Source: Nitrosopumilus cobalaminigenes (GTDB taxonomy: Archaea > Thermoproteota > Nitrososphaeria > Nitrososphaerales > Nitrosopumilaceae). Taken from it: a stretch of DNA of 64,000 bases. The position numbers and the translations under genes were made by a program. Positions 18,963 through 28,609 of this stretch are shown here, piece after piece (within the stretch, counting starts at the first letter, position 1; each line of letters opens with the position of its first letter). The notes under the pieces were generated by a model. The model saw only the letters and a list, made by a program, of their open reading frames with translations, did no database searches and had not been told where the DNA came from. The DNA is taken from positions 62,001 to 126,000 of the forward strand of contig NZ_CP026993.1 in the NCBI RefSeq assembly GCF_013407145.1, written 5' to 3'.

Positions 18963-19323
18963 CGTAATCTGTGACACAAATTTTTTAATCCATTTAGCCA
19001 CAAATAGAATCAAAAATTTAGATAAATTGGATGTAGAAATAGGTCAAATCACTTTTGTTGTTCCTGAAGTTGTAAAAAATGAATTATTAGAATTAGAAAA
19101 AAAACCTGAAAAAAAACAAGACATTGAATCAACTTTAAATTATATAAAAAATTGGAAAAAAATTCCAATTTTTGGTTCTTTTGCAGATAAAGAAATACTT
19201 GATTATGTTAAAGATAACCGAGTAATTGTAGCAACAATGGATAAAGAGCTAAAAAAATTGATTAAAAATAATGGAAGCTCAATAATGTCTTTTTCAAATA
19301 ACAAAATAGTTTTAGAATCTTAG
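18955..19323 (+). CDS. PIN-domain nuclease of the Fcf1/Utp24-like group
   Basis: This 122-aa protein starts at a TTG that overlaps the aIF2 gamma stop region (8 nt). Acidic PIN residues are visible: CDTNFLI (residue ~6), PEVVKNEL near 37 and ATMDKELKKL near 95. In many archaea a PIN protein related to the rRNA-processing nuclease Fcf1 follows aIF2 gamma, which supports a role in ribosome biogenesis rather than a toxin-antitoxin system; no antitoxin gene is present. It is translationally linked to the factor gene. Confidence 0.8.
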   Translation: MVDVICDTNFLIHLATNRIKNLDKLDVEIGQITFVVPEVVKNELLELEKKPEKKQDIESTLNYIKNWKKIPIFGSFADKEILDYVKDNRVIVATMDKELKKLIKNNGSSIMSFSNNKIVLES

Positions 19324-19325
19324 AA

Positions 19326-19333
19326 ATATTTAA
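19326..19333 (+). promoter_or_regulatory. TATA-like box of the PEBP-family gene
   Basis: ATATTTAA lies just after the PIN gene stop and about 28 nt before the ATG at 19358. Confidence 0.35.
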
Positions 19334-19357
19334 CTTTAAGATGTTCTATTAAATGAT

Positions 19358-19810
19358 ATGACTTTTTATCTAGAAAGTAAAGCATTTGAAAATGGTGGAA
19401 CTATTCCAAAAAAATATGGATATAAACATGGAAACATTAGTCCTCATCTAAAAATTAATAATATTCCTAATAATACAGTCTCACTTGCATTGATAATGGA
19501 TGATCCTGATGCAATGGGTGCAGTAGGAAAAATATGGGTTCATTGGGTTGTGTGGAATATTGATCCTACAAATTCTGAATTTATTGAAAATTCTATTCCA
19601 CAAAATTGTATAGAAGGACAAACAGATTTTGGTGAGAATGGATATGGTGGACCTGCCCCTCCTGATAAAGAACATACGTATTTTTTCAAGTTATATGCAT
19701 TAGATCAAAAATTAGATATTAAGAATGGTTCAACTAAACAAGAAATTGAATCTGCAATGGAAAATCATATTATTGAAGAAACAATTCTTAAAGGAAAATA
19801 TGCTCCATAA
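19358..19810 (+). CDS. PEBP family protein (YbhB/YbcL-like)
   Basis: This 150-aa protein has the phosphatidylethanolamine-binding/RKIP family signatures: DDPDAMG near residue 48, WVHWVVWNI near 60 and GYGGPAPPDKEHTYFFKLYALD near 98-119. These build the anion-binding pocket. Length is typical for prokaryotic members. The cellular role in archaea is not established. It sits before aglB on the same strand with a 63-nt gap. Confidence 0.9.
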   Translation: MTFYLESKAFENGGTIPKKYGYKHGNISPHLKINNIPNNTVSLALIMDDPDAMGAVGKIWVHWVVWNIDPTNSEFIENSIPQNCIEGQTDFGENGYGGPAPPDKEHTYFFKLYALDQKLDIKNGSTKQEIESAMENHIIEETILKGKYAP

Positions 19811-19873
19811 TTGTAATTTTTTTAATATATTTTATACAAAGAGTAATAAGCAAAGTTTTTAGAAAAATATCAA

Positions 19874-22006
19874 TTGTTAGCAAATACTAAACTTATTTCA
19901 ATAGGTAATTTTGATTTAAAATTAAACCATCTTCTAATTATTGGAATTTTATCTTTATCCTTCACAATTTCATTTCTTCTTCGTGCTCAACCTGCTGAAT
20001 ATGGATTTGAATTAAATGAATTTGATCCATTTTTCAATTATCGAGCTACTCAGTATATTGTTGATAATGGAATAACTGAGTATTTTGAATGGAATGATGG
20101 ACTTAGCTGGTATCCTCATGGTAGAGACGTATCAGCTACTTCTCAAGTTATTCTTCATATGACTGGGGCTCTAACGTATACTATTTTTGGAGGAGGATCA
20201 GATCTATATGATTTTACTATCTTATTCCCTGTTATTTTTTCATCTTTATCTGCAATTGTAATATTTGCATTAGTTAGAGTAATTGGCGGTACTACTGCAG
20301 GACTTTTCTCAGCGCTTCTTTTCTCAGTTTCTATTCCAATTTTAATTCGTAGTCCTATTGGATGGTTCAAATCTGAACCATTGGGGTTATTTTTTAGTCT
20401 TTTAGCAGTATATCTTCTATTAAGTGGAATAAACTCTTCAAATAAAAAAATTGCAATTTTAAAATTAATTGGTGCTGGAATTTTTACTACTTTTTCAATT
20501 TCAGCATGGGGAGGAAATCAATTTTTTATCATTCCAATTGGCATTTTCTTTATTGCTTTACCTTTTTTGAGAGCAGATCATAAATTCATCATTTGGGCTA
20601 TTCCAATCTATACAATTTCCACTATTTTAGTTTCATTGGGTTTTGAACGAGTTAGCTCTGGATTTATTTTTGGTTTAGGTGGAATCTCATTAATCATTCC
20701 TACATTCTTTTTGGTTTCTTGTATACTTATTCAAAATAGAAGTTCTAAACATAAAATTCGAAATGGATTATTATTTCTACTTGGAATTTTAATTATATCG
20801 TCTAGTTTACTAATACTAAATTCTGAATTTTTACCTCTACCAAGTCATAGATATCTTAATGCTTTAAATCCATTTTTGACAACTACAGATCCATTAGTTG
20901 ATTCAGTATCAGAACATGCTACTACTACTATAGCACAATCCTTTTTGTTCCATTCTGTTTTGATGATTTTTTCAGGAATAGGCATTTGGTTATTATTCAA
21001 AAATATCCAAATACAAAATTCGAATTTCATTAAAAATGACATGTTGGCATTTTCATTAATTTTAGGAGTCGTAGGGGTTTATGTAAGCGCTACATTTGTT
21101 AGACTTGAAGTATTTGCTTCAGTTTCAATCATCCTCTTATCTTCTTTGGGTTTAACCATGTTAACTAAAGAAATATTCAAAAATAAACCAAAATCAAAAA
21201 AACCTATAGGAAAATTTATTCAATTACCCTTTACTGCAGGAATTATTATTCTACTACTCGTTCCTATGATATATCCAGTGGGTTCTGAACCTCATTCAAT
21301 TACAAATCTCCCACCTACAATTATGAATGGTGGAGCTGGATATCAAATTTCTACAAATGATTGGTTAGATACATTGAGTTGGATCAAAAACAATACTCCA
21401 CAGGATTCTGTTTTTGCTTCATGGTGGGATTATGGATATTGGATTTCAACAATGGGAGAAAGAGCATCATTATCAGATAATTCTACAGTAAATACAAAGA
21501 TAATTCAAAATATTGCTGAAATGTTATTGAGTGATCCTGACACTGCTTGGAATACTCTTAACGACATGCAGGCAGACTATGTTTTGATATTTGTAGCTGG
21601 AGAAAAATTGAATCTCAACACACCTACTTCATTTTACACTCTAAATGGTGGTGGTGATGAATCAAAAAAAGTCTGGTTTATGAAAATTGCAGGACATGAC
21701 ACTTCAAAATACTTACATCCTGATGGAACTAGTGGAACAGAATATTTTTGGAATGAAACTTTACTTGGAAAAATGATGCCTTTTTCTATTGTTGGCTATG
21801 TTAATCCTAATGATTTGAATCAACAATCTTTAACATTTAGACCTGGAATGATGGGAATTTATGAAAAAGACATCAAATATCCTTCTGATGGTGATGGACC
21901 ATTAAAATTAGTATATGCATCATCTGGATTTACAGAAGAAAAATCTGGACCTATGCTTGGTGTTTTTGTTTATGAGGTAAACAAAGATTACAAATCTACA
22001 TCTTAG
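19874..22006 (+). CDS. aglB: Oligosaccharyltransferase AglB (STT3 family)
   Basis: This 710-aa multi-pass membrane enzyme transfers lipid-linked glycans onto Asn of secreted proteins. The first external loop has the catalytic acidic motif NEFDPFFNYRAT near residue 49. About a dozen hydrophobic segments follow, and the hallmark WWDYG is near residue 515 in SWWDYGYWIST. The start is a TTG. Length is somewhat shorter than in many euryarchaea. It is convergent with nop10 (4-nt overlap). Its likely substrates include the secreted repeat proteins at the left end of the window. Confidence 0.95.
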   Translation: MLANTKLISIGNFDLKLNHLLIIGILSLSFTISFLLRAQPAEYGFELNEFDPFFNYRATQYIVDNGITEYFEWNDGLSWYPHGRDVSATSQVILHMTGALTYTIFGGGSDLYDFTILFPVIFSSLSAIVIFALVRVIGGTTAGLFSALLFSVSIPILIRSPIGWFKSEPLGLFFSLLAVYLLLSGINSSNKKIAILKLIGAGIFTTFSISAWGGNQFFIIPIGIFFIALPFLRADHKFIIWAIPIYTISTILVSLGFERVSSGFIFGLGGISLIIPTFFLVSCILIQNRSSKHKIRNGLLFLLGILIISSSLLILNSEFLPLPSHRYLNALNPFLTTTDPLVDSVSEHATTTIAQSFLFHSVLMIFSGIGIWLLFKNIQIQNSNFIKNDMLAFSLILGVVGVYVSATFVRLEVFASVSIILLSSLGLTMLTKEIFKNKPKSKKPIGKFIQLPFTAGIIILLLVPMIYPVGSEPHSITNLPPTIMNGGAGYQISTNDWLDTLSWIKNNTPQDSVFASWWDYGYWISTMGERASLSDNSTVNTKIIQNIAEMLLSDPDTAWNTLNDMQADYVLIFVAGEKLNLNTPTSFYTLNGGGDESKKVWFMKIAGHDTSKYLHPDGTSGTEYFWNETLLGKMMPFSIVGYVNPNDLNQQSLTFRPGMMGIYEKDIKYPSDGDGPLKLVYASSGFTEEKSGPMLGVFVYEVNKDYKSTS

Positions 22007-22158
22007 GAATATCTTTCAGCTAATCTATATCTCATATATTTATCATCAGGTGAAAACTTTGCTGGATGAACAGAAACTGTTTCTTCACTGCATTTAGGAC
22101 ATTTTTCTTTTAAAGTATAATGATGGCACTTGGTACATTTCCTGAGTAAAAATCTCAT
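22003..22158 (-). CDS. nop10: Nop10, H/ACA snoRNP-type pseudouridylation protein
   Basis: This 51-aa zinc protein supports the Cbf5-based H/ACA guide RNP that makes pseudouridine in rRNA. CTKC and CPKC knuckles near residues 8 and 20 are followed by the conserved PAKFSPDDKYMRYR segment. The ATG at 22158 lies one base after the aIF2 alpha stop and gives the usual length; upstream in-frame codons belong to the overlapping aIF2 alpha gene in another frame. aIF2 alpha-Nop10 adjacency is widely conserved in archaea. Confidence 0.93.
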   Translation of the reverse strand: MRFLLRKCTKCHHYTLKEKCPKCSEETVSVHPAKFSPDDKYMRYRLAERYS

Positions 22159-22159
22159 T

Positions 22160-22957
22160 TTAATTCTCTCTTGTTTTCTTTGAATCTTCTCTTGTAAAAC
22201 TAAATGTTCCTTTTTTCTTTTGAATATTAGTTTGAATTTCTTCAACAATAGGTTTTAGTAATTTTTCAGCTGATTTGAAATCCTCTGAAGTAATTGAAAG
22301 TCTGTATTTTGGTGCTCCAAGATAAGTAATATCAACAGTAGAATCTTTTTTGATAATATCTAGCAAAGTTTTTTTAATAATTTCAACCCCATCGGATTTA
22401 TTACTTGTAATTTCCATAATTCCTCTAATTTCTACAGAAGGAAGTTTAATTTTTGAGCATATGTCTTCAATAACAGTAGATGTTTTTTTTGCGATTTTCA
22501 AGTCTTTTACAGATTCAATTCCATTTCTACCAATGGAGATGAATGCATCATAAACAGAATCAAATTTTGAATAAATACTATCTTCCAATTTTTCAATTTC
22601 CTCATCTGTTAATTTTGCTTTTTCTTGAACATTTTGAAGTAGAGTTTTTCCTTTTTCAAATTTCTTAACTTCTTTTAGCTTTTGCTTTTTTTGATCTTTT
22701 GATACCTGTTTTAATGAAAGATCTATATCTCCACGTTGAGCATTTACTTTTTTTACAAGAAGTACTTTTTTCTCCCCGTCTTTAACAAATCTATTAACTG
22801 ATCTAATCCAACCTGGAGCAATTTCTGAAATATGCAAAAATCCTTGAATATCATCATATTCATCTAGAGTAACATATGCTCCATGATCCATTACTTTGGT
22901 AACTGTTGCAAGAACGATTTCACCCTGTTCAGGCATTTCTTGGATTTCAGTAGACAT
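22160..22957 (-). CDS. eif2a: Translation initiation factor aIF2 subunit alpha
   Basis: This 265-aa protein begins with an S1 RNA-binding domain (residues ~10-85: GEIVLATVTKVMDHGAYVTL, GFLHISEIA, DLSLKQVS). A helical domain follows, then the alpha/beta C-terminal domain (YLGAPKYRLSITSEDFKSAE) that contacts aIF2 gamma. It forms a tight operon with nop10 (1-nt gap) and is convergent with aglB. Confidence 0.95.
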   Translation of the reverse strand: MSTEIQEMPEQGEIVLATVTKVMDHGAYVTLDEYDDIQGFLHISEIAPGWIRSVNRFVKDGEKKVLLVKKVNAQRGDIDLSLKQVSKDQKKQKLKEVKKFEKGKTLLQNVQEKAKLTDEEIEKLEDSIYSKFDSVYDAFISIGRNGIESVKDLKIAKKTSTVIEDICSKIKLPSVEIRGIMEITSNKSDGVEIIKKTLLDIIKKDSTVDITYLGAPKYRLSITSEDFKSAEKLLKPIVEEIQTNIQKKKGTFSFTREDSKKTREN

Positions 22958-22998
22958 TTCTTCTAAAACCCTATTATGCGTAAATTAATGTTTGCTGG

Positions 22999-23532
22999 TT
23001 AGAAATCAATTCCTTCTTTTGCTTTGATTCCTTGTTGAAATGGATGTTTTATCTCTCTCATTTCTGTAACTAGATCTGCAATTTCAATAACTTCATCTTT
23101 AGCATAATTACCTGTTAGTACCAAATCAACCCCTTTTGGTTTAGATTTGATCATTTTTACAACATCATTAACTGAAATTAAATTAAGATTTACGGCATAG
23201 TTTATCTCATCTAAAATAACAATATCATAGTTTCCTGATTGAATTTTTTCATTACTTATCCTAATTGCTTCTTTAGCTACTTGTTCATGATCTTCTTTTG
23301 GACTTTTATCATCAATTATTCCAACAAATCCTTTTCCTACTGCAACCATTTCAAATTCAGGTTCAAGTCTCTTTGATGAATCCATTTCACCATAATGCCA
23401 TGATCCTTTGATAAATTGAATCATACAAGTTTTCTTTTCATATCCTGTTGCACGTAATGCAATCCCTAACGCTGCTGTTGTTTTTCCTTTACCCTTTCCA
23501 GTATAAACAATGGTTAAACCGTCTTTTTCCAT
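22999..23532 (-). CDS. cobO: Cob(I)alamin adenosyltransferase (CobO/BtuR type)
   Basis: This 177-aa ATPase transfers the adenosyl group to the cobalt of corrinoids, making the coenzyme B12 form. The P-loop variant GKGKGKTTAALG lies at residues ~12-23, and IQFIKG, ILDEINYAV and DLVLTGNYA match CobA/CobO. It is divergent from cbiA across 68 bp, at the edge of the cobalamin block. Confidence 0.93.
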   Translation of the reverse strand: MEKDGLTIVYTGKGKGKTTAALGIALRATGYEKKTCMIQFIKGSWHYGEMDSSKRLEPEFEMVAVGKGFVGIIDDKSPKEDHEQVAKEAIRISNEKIQSGNYDIVILDEINYAVNLNLISVNDVVKMIKSKPKGVDLVLTGNYAKDEVIEIADLVTEMREIKHPFQQGIKAKEGIDF

Positions 23533-23612
23533 AAATCACATCTAATGAGTCTCACTAAAAACATTGAGGATTTTCAGAAATCTATCAATTTAAATAAAAA
23601 ATGGTTCTAGTC

Positions 23613-24974
23613 ATGCAATTGAGAATTCCTAGAATTGTTATTGCAGGTGCTACTAGTGGAGTAGGAAAAACATCAATTACTTGCTCTATAATTTATGGTT
23701 TACAAAAAAAGGGTTTTACTGTTCAACCATTTAAAGTTGGACCGGATTATATCGATCCTGGTTATCTATCAAGTATTTCAAAACATGAAACTTTCAACTT
23801 GGATGCATGGTTGATGGGTGAGAAACAACTTTTGAATAGTTTTCTTTTAAATTCAAAATCTAGTATTTCTGTTATAGAGGGTGTCATGGGATATTATGAC
23901 GGATTTGGTGGTGATTCAAACTATGCTAGCACTCATCATGTGGCTTCATTAACCAAGTCTAATGTGATACTAGTTCTTGACGCAAGTAAAACTTCACGTT
24001 CCATTGCCGCAACTGCTCTAGGATTTTTAAAATTTCATAGAAATTCTCGTATATCTGGAATAATTCTTAACAAAATAGGCAGTAAAAAACATGAACTTCT
24101 ATGTAGAAGTGCACTAGAAAAAAACAAAATTCCGATTATTGGTATTATTCCAAAAGATCCTTTATTGAATATGCCTTCAAGGCATCTTGGATTAATTTCA
24201 ACATTAGAAAACAAAGTTCTTAAGAAACAAATTAAAAAAATCTCTAAAATAATTTCAGAAAATCTCGATATAAATCAAATTATAAAAATTGCAAAAAATT
24301 CTTCTGATCTTCCTAAACAAACGAAACCCAAATACAAGAAAACAAAAACAACTATTGCTGTTGCACTTGATACTTCATTTAATTTCTATTATCAAGATAA
24401 TTTAGAAGCATTACGCCGTGAAGGTGCAAAATTAAAATTCTTTAGTCCTGTTAAAGATAAAAAAATTCCTAAATGTGATGGTCTATACATTGGTGGTGGT
24501 TTTCCTGAAGTTTTAGGTAATTCCCTTGAAAAAAACCAAATTATGAAAAAATCAATAAAAAAATTGTCTGAAGATAATCTTCCTATTTATGCTGAGTGTG
24601 GGGGATTGATGTATTTGACAAAATCTATTTTATCTGAAAACAAAAAATACAAAATGATTGGACTATTTGATGCTGAAACAAAAATGACAAATAAAATGAG
24701 ACTGAATTATACTAAAGGTAAGATTATTTCAAAAAATACTATTGCAGAAAAATTACATAATTTTCAAGGACATGAATTTCACTACTCTCATTTAGATTCT
24801 GTTTCATCTGATTCAAAATTTGCTTATGCTTTAGAAATAGGTGAGGGGATTAAGACACATCAAGATGGACTAATTCAAGATAATACTATGGCCTCATATG
24901 GTCATCTGTATTTTGATAGTTCAAATTATGCAGAAATTTTTGTTAAAAATTGTATAAAATCTTCAAAGAGATGA
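23613..24974 (+). CDS. cbiA: Cobyrinate a,c-diamide synthase
   Basis: This ~453-aa enzyme amidates side chains a and c of cobyrinate, using glutamine and ATP. The P-loop is GATSGVGKTS near residue 11, and the KVGPDYIDPGY and NLDAWL motifs follow. The C-terminal GATase domain has the Cys nucleophile in YAECGGLMYL and the HEFHYS region. The ATG at 23613 is preferred because family members start just before the P-loop strand; an ATG at 23601 would add four residues. Its end overlaps the convergent cbiC by 12 nt. Confidence 0.95.
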   Translation: MQLRIPRIVIAGATSGVGKTSITCSIIYGLQKKGFTVQPFKVGPDYIDPGYLSSISKHETFNLDAWLMGEKQLLNSFLLNSKSSISVIEGVMGYYDGFGGDSNYASTHHVASLTKSNVILVLDASKTSRSIAATALGFLKFHRNSRISGIILNKIGSKKHELLCRSALEKNKIPIIGIIPKDPLLNMPSRHLGLISTLENKVLKKQIKKISKIISENLDINQIIKIAKNSSDLPKQTKPKYKKTKTTIAVALDTSFNFYYQDNLEALRREGAKLKFFSPVKDKKIPKCDGLYIGGGFPEVLGNSLEKNQIMKKSIKKLSEDNLPIYAECGGLMYLTKSILSENKKYKMIGLFDAETKMTNKMRLNYTKGKIISKNTIAEKLHNFQGHEFHYSHLDSVSSDSKFAYALEIGEGIKTHQDGLIQDNTMASYGHLYFDSSNYAEIFVKNCIKSSKR

Positions 24975-25604
24975 TTCTGCTCTAATTAGTTTGAAAATTG
25001 CATTAATTGTAGCAGATACTGAAGAACTTCCTCCTTTACGACCAAGATTTGTGATAAATGGGGTCTCTTCCAATCTTGCTAATTCTTCTTTTGATTCAGC
25101 AGCACAGATGAATCCAACTGGAATTCCAATAATTAAGGCAGGTTTTACGATACCTTCTTTGACCATTTGGATTACTTCTTGTAATGCAGTAGGTGCATTA
25201 CCAATAGCCACAACACCTCCATCAATATCTGAAATTGCTGCTCTCATAGATACTTGTGAGCGTGTTTTTCCTTCTTTTTTTGCTAATTCCATGATTTCAG
25301 GTTTTGAAATATTACAAATTACATCATTCCCAAAATCTTTTGGATTTTGTTTGTTCATTCCTCCAATCACTCCGTTAACATCAACAACGATACTACAGCC
25401 ATTTTTCAAAGCCTTCATTCCACTTTCAATTGCATCTTTATGAAAAATTAACTTGTTCTTATCTGCAAAATCAAAATCTGCAGTTGAATGGATAATTCTT
25501 CTAACTATTGGCCATTCTTTTTCATTAAATTCATGTGAACCAATCTCATCTTCAATCATTTGCATGCTTGCATCCTCAATTGATTGACCTTTCTTAGTTT
25601 GCAT
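24963..25604 (-). CDS. cbiC: Cobalt-precorrin-8 methylmutase
   Basis: This 213-aa enzyme moves a methyl group from C11 to C12 of the corrin ring to give cobyrinate. The catalytic His is in RRIIHSTADFDF (H39). SMRAAISDIDGGVVAIGNAPTAL is typical, and VGFICAAESKEEL is the conserved C-terminal block. It is the last gene of the minus-strand run cbiD-cbiG-cbiX-cbiC, overlapping cbiX by 11 nt. Confidence 0.95.
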   Translation of the reverse strand: MQTKKGQSIEDASMQMIEDEIGSHEFNEKEWPIVRRIIHSTADFDFADKNKLIFHKDAIESGMKALKNGCSIVVDVNGVIGGMNKQNPKDFGNDVICNISKPEIMELAKKEGKTRSQVSMRAAISDIDGGVVAIGNAPTALQEVIQMVKEGIVKPALIIGIPVGFICAAESKEELARLEETPFITNLGRKGGSSSVSATINAIFKLIRAESSL

Positions 25605-26346
25605 CTTCTACCTCTTTTGCTCTCTCTAATATCAAATCTATCATTTTCTGATCTGTTCCTATATGTTTTGTAATGCATGCTTTTTCTATAGATGATTTTT
25701 CAAGTGCTGGTATCAAATCATTGTTAATATCAGTTTTAACATGTGCACCCTCATGAAGAAAATAAAAAACAATTACCAATACTTTGGGATTGTCTTTTTC
25801 ACATTTCTTAATCCCTTCAAAAATATCAGGTTGTTCTATTTCTAGCCAACATCTACTAACATTTCTGTATGAATCTGTTAATTCATTTACAATGTAATCT
25901 AATGATCTTTGTGCATTAGGATCTTTACTACCGTGTCCAATAATCATTACATCTACTTCATTATTTGAAAGTGTAATTTTATTTTCTTCTAGTGTTGTAG
26001 ATATTCTATTTTCAACAACATCTACCAAAGTTTTATGCATACTCATTTGTTTTGTAACAACAAATTTTACTTTGGTATCTTTTTGATACTTCATTACTTC
26101 ACTAACTGCAATTTTCACTTTTTTACCTGGATACAAAAAATATGGAACTATAGTAAGAGAATCAATATCTTGTTTTAGAGATTTAGGAATACCATCTTCG
26201 ATATATGGTGGTTCTACCTCTAGAAAACAAAAATCAGTAAAAACATAGTCACCTTTTGCCTTAATTCCTTTACAAATCACATCTAATTCTTCAGATGCTT
26301 CTCTTTCTCTACTTCCTCTATCAATCAACAATAATCCTCGTTTCAA
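25594..26346 (-). CDS. cbiX: Sirohydrochlorin cobaltochelatase, two-domain CbiX-like
   Basis: This 250-aa protein has two similar chelatase halves. It should insert cobalt into sirohydrochlorin, the entry step of the early-cobalt (anaerobic) B12 route. The C-terminal half has the expected metal-binding His residues (IIGHGSKD, H138; YFLHEGAH, H198 and H202). The N-terminal half has lost them: LIDRGSRE carries Arg10 where His is expected, and YFLYPGKK has Tyr72 and Lys76. Only one functional site is therefore likely. It overlaps cbiG by 4 nt and cbiC by 11 nt, so it is translationally coupled. Confidence 0.88.
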   Translation of the reverse strand: MKRGLLLIDRGSREREASEELDVICKGIKAKGDYVFTDFCFLEVEPPYIEDGIPKSLKQDIDSLTIVPYFLYPGKKVKIAVSEVMKYQKDTKVKFVVTKQMSMHKTLVDVVENRISTTLEENKITLSNNEVDVMIIGHGSKDPNAQRSLDYIVNELTDSYRNVSRCWLEIEQPDIFEGIKKCEKDNPKVLVIVFYFLHEGAHVKTDINNDLIPALEKSSIEKACITKHIGTDQKMIDLILERAKEVEDAN

Positions 26347-27401
26347 TTCATAATCCTCGCTATAGCTATAGTCAAATTTGGTGGGAATTTCTGCTTTTCT
26401 ACTATTAATTGACCTTCAGATACTTTGATAGCAGCAGCTTCTGAAACACTTGCAGTTCCTTCAAAGGCTTTTACAGTTTCAGAAGGATTTGGAGCTGAAA
26501 TTTCTGCCAAATCTTCTCTATTTACATACTCTACTGGTATTCTCATTTCTTTTCCAAGATCAATTAGTCCTTGTACGTCCTCTGGTTTTTTTATTGATAC
26601 TAGTTTTGCAATTGATTTTGAACTTAGTTTAAATTTCTCCAAACAAAATTCAATTCCCTCTCTAATGGTTTCTTTTGTAGTATCCCAATGCAGTCCAATT
26701 CCAATGACCAAGCTAGGAGGACGATATATTACGGATTCATTAATTATTTCATCCTCAATTAATTTATCAGAAATTATAAGATTAGCTTTGGAATTTGATT
26801 TTTTTAAATCATCCATTTTTTCATAAATTATAACGTTTTTTGGTAATTTTTTATACCAATTTCTATTCCCTGCTTCTTGAAATACTCCTATTGGTTCTTC
26901 ATTTACCATATGTGCACTAATTTTTGTTACAGTAGAATCATCATCTATTTTCCAATTAAATTCCCTTCCGACTAGGTCTACTGCAATTGTTTTGTTTACA
27001 TCAGCTGCTGTGGTAATTACAGATAAAGCTCCTAGTTTTTCTGCAATCTCTTCAGTAAGCTCATTTGCTCCTCCTATATGTCCAGATAAAACACTGATTA
27101 CAAAATTTGTTTTATCATCTATCACAATTACTGCAGGATCTGTTTTTTTATCTTTCAGATATGGAGCAATTAATCTAATTACTGCACCTAATGAAAAAAT
27201 ACAGATTAACGCATTATTATTTTTAAAAAGTTCAACAATTTTTTCTGTTGTAGGCTCAGAATACCAGGTAATTCCTGTTACTTCAGTTGTTAATTTTGAT
27301 GGAGCAAATACACTCCAATCTGGAAATAGTTTTTTTAGATTTTCTCCAATTTTTACACCATTTTTAGTAATAGCAAGAACTGACGTTTTTTCCATAATCA
27401 A
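26343..27401 (-). CDS. cbiG: Cobalt-precorrin-5A hydrolase
   Basis: This 352-aa enzyme opens the lactone ring of cobalt-precorrin-5A and releases acetaldehyde. The N-terminal domain has FSLGAVIRLIAPYLKDKKTDPAV and VLSGHIGGANELT. The C-terminal CbiG domain has LVIGIGLHWDT, and AEISAPNPSE with SEAAAI near the end. Length is typical. It forms an operon with cbiX (4-nt overlap) and lies 25 nt downstream of cbiD. Confidence 0.95.
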   Translation of the reverse strand: MIMEKTSVLAITKNGVKIGENLKKLFPDWSVFAPSKLTTEVTGITWYSEPTTEKIVELFKNNNALICIFSLGAVIRLIAPYLKDKKTDPAVIVIDDKTNFVISVLSGHIGGANELTEEIAEKLGALSVITTAADVNKTIAVDLVGREFNWKIDDDSTVTKISAHMVNEEPIGVFQEAGNRNWYKKLPKNVIIYEKMDDLKKSNSKANLIISDKLIEDEIINESVIYRPPSLVIGIGLHWDTTKETIREGIEFCLEKFKLSSKSIAKLVSIKKPEDVQGLIDLGKEMRIPVEYVNREDLAEISAPNPSETVKAFEGTASVSEAAAIKVSEGQLIVEKQKFPPNLTIAIARIMN

Positions 27402-27426
27402 AATCTTTTAACTTTAATAAAATACC

Positions 27427-28530
27427 TTACTCTTGGGATTTCCTAGCTAAAATATTTCCTTCAAAATCAAATAATACCACATCAATTGGAACTTTTTCTT
27501 CAGAATGTTTTCTCATATGCTTATACGTCTCACTGCAAATCAAGTCAAAAAATCCCACAATCTTATTTTTTTGAATAATTTCTGAAACATGTCTAGCTGT
27601 ATTTGCTTTTTTAATTTCTTGAATTACACCTTCATTAGCATTACATTTTTGCGCTAATTCCGCTAGAAAACTCATATCTACTTTAGATCCTTTAACATGA
27701 GTTTGTTTAACACCTGCTGCCATTTTTGCTAACTTTCCAATGAAACCAACAACATATGCTCTTTTGATATTTTTTCTACCACATTGTTGAATTGCATATC
27801 CTGAAAAATCACCTATTTGTACAAAACAATGTTCTGGCAAATCCACTAGTTTCTTTGCAAAATCTTCACTTCTTCCACCCGTTGTCAATACTACTGTATC
27901 ATTACCAGCTGCAATTGCTACATCCAAATTTTGTCTAATTGATGCTGCATACGCTGCAGTAGAAAATGGAATAACAATTCCACTAGTTCCCAAAATTGAA
28001 ATCCCATTTATAATCCCTAATCTTGGATTATCTGTTTTAGGTCCTAACTCTTTTCCTTTAGGAACTGAAATAACTACTCTGATTCCTTTTTTTAAAAGAA
28101 TTTCTTCGCCAATTTCTCTTAAATTTTCACTAATCATTTTTTTAGGAACTGGATTGATTGCAGGCTTGTTAATTTCCAAACCTAATCCTGGTTTGGTTAC
28201 TATACCTACTCCCTCACCCCCATCAATTTCAATTTCATTTATTTTTTCAATAAATGATAATTCTACAATAATTTCTGCTCCGTGAGTAACATCAGGATCA
28301 TCTCCTCCATTTTTGATAACAGAACATTTTGCTCTATCAGATCCAAACTCACATGAGTAAATTGGAATTGAAACATAGGATCTTTTTGGTAGTAAAATAT
28401 CCACATCCTCGATTTTTTTTTGATTAATAATTGATAATAGTGCAGCTTTTGATGCAGCCGTCGCAGAACTTCCTGTAGTATAACCAGTCTTTAATTTTGT
28501 CTTTTCTTCTTCCACGATATTGGTATTCAT
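27427..28530 (-). CDS. cbiD: Cobalt-precorrin-5B C1-methyltransferase
   Basis: This 367-aa enzyme methylates C1 of the corrin ring using SAM. The N-terminal signature is LKTGYTTGSSATAASKAAL near residues 13-31, followed by GGDDPDVTHG and the GEGVGIVTKPGLGLE block. It is the first gene of the minus-strand cobalamin run. The SAM synthetase gene metK is 925 bp away, across the SDR gene. Confidence 0.95.
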   Translation of the reverse strand: MNTNIVEEEKTKLKTGYTTGSSATAASKAALLSIINQKKIEDVDILLPKRSYVSIPIYSCEFGSDRAKCSVIKNGGDDPDVTHGAEIIVELSFIEKINEIEIDGGEGVGIVTKPGLGLEINKPAINPVPKKMISENLREIGEEILLKKGIRVVISVPKGKELGPKTDNPRLGIINGISILGTSGIVIPFSTAAYAASIRQNLDVAIAAGNDTVVLTTGGRSEDFAKKLVDLPEHCFVQIGDFSGYAIQQCGRKNIKRAYVVGFIGKLAKMAAGVKQTHVKGSKVDMSFLAELAQKCNANEGVIQEIKKANTARHVSEIIQKNKIVGFFDLICSETYKHMRKHSEEKVPIDVVLFDFEGNILARKSQE

Positions 28531-28609
28531 TTTGTAGTATTAACTCTTATTTCATATTTTTTGAAAATTCTTCAAATAGATTTAAAATTAAAATAAACTT
28601 GGTTCTATT

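Noticed and set aside
18955-19323. VapC toxin of a toxin-antitoxin pair
   Set aside because: No antitoxin gene adjoins it, and its position overlapping aIF2 gamma fits the conserved archaeal Fcf1-like PIN gene.
22999-28530. Cobalamin riboswitch in the B12 block
   Set aside because: The intergenic gaps are short and AT-rich, with no visible B12-box-like structure.
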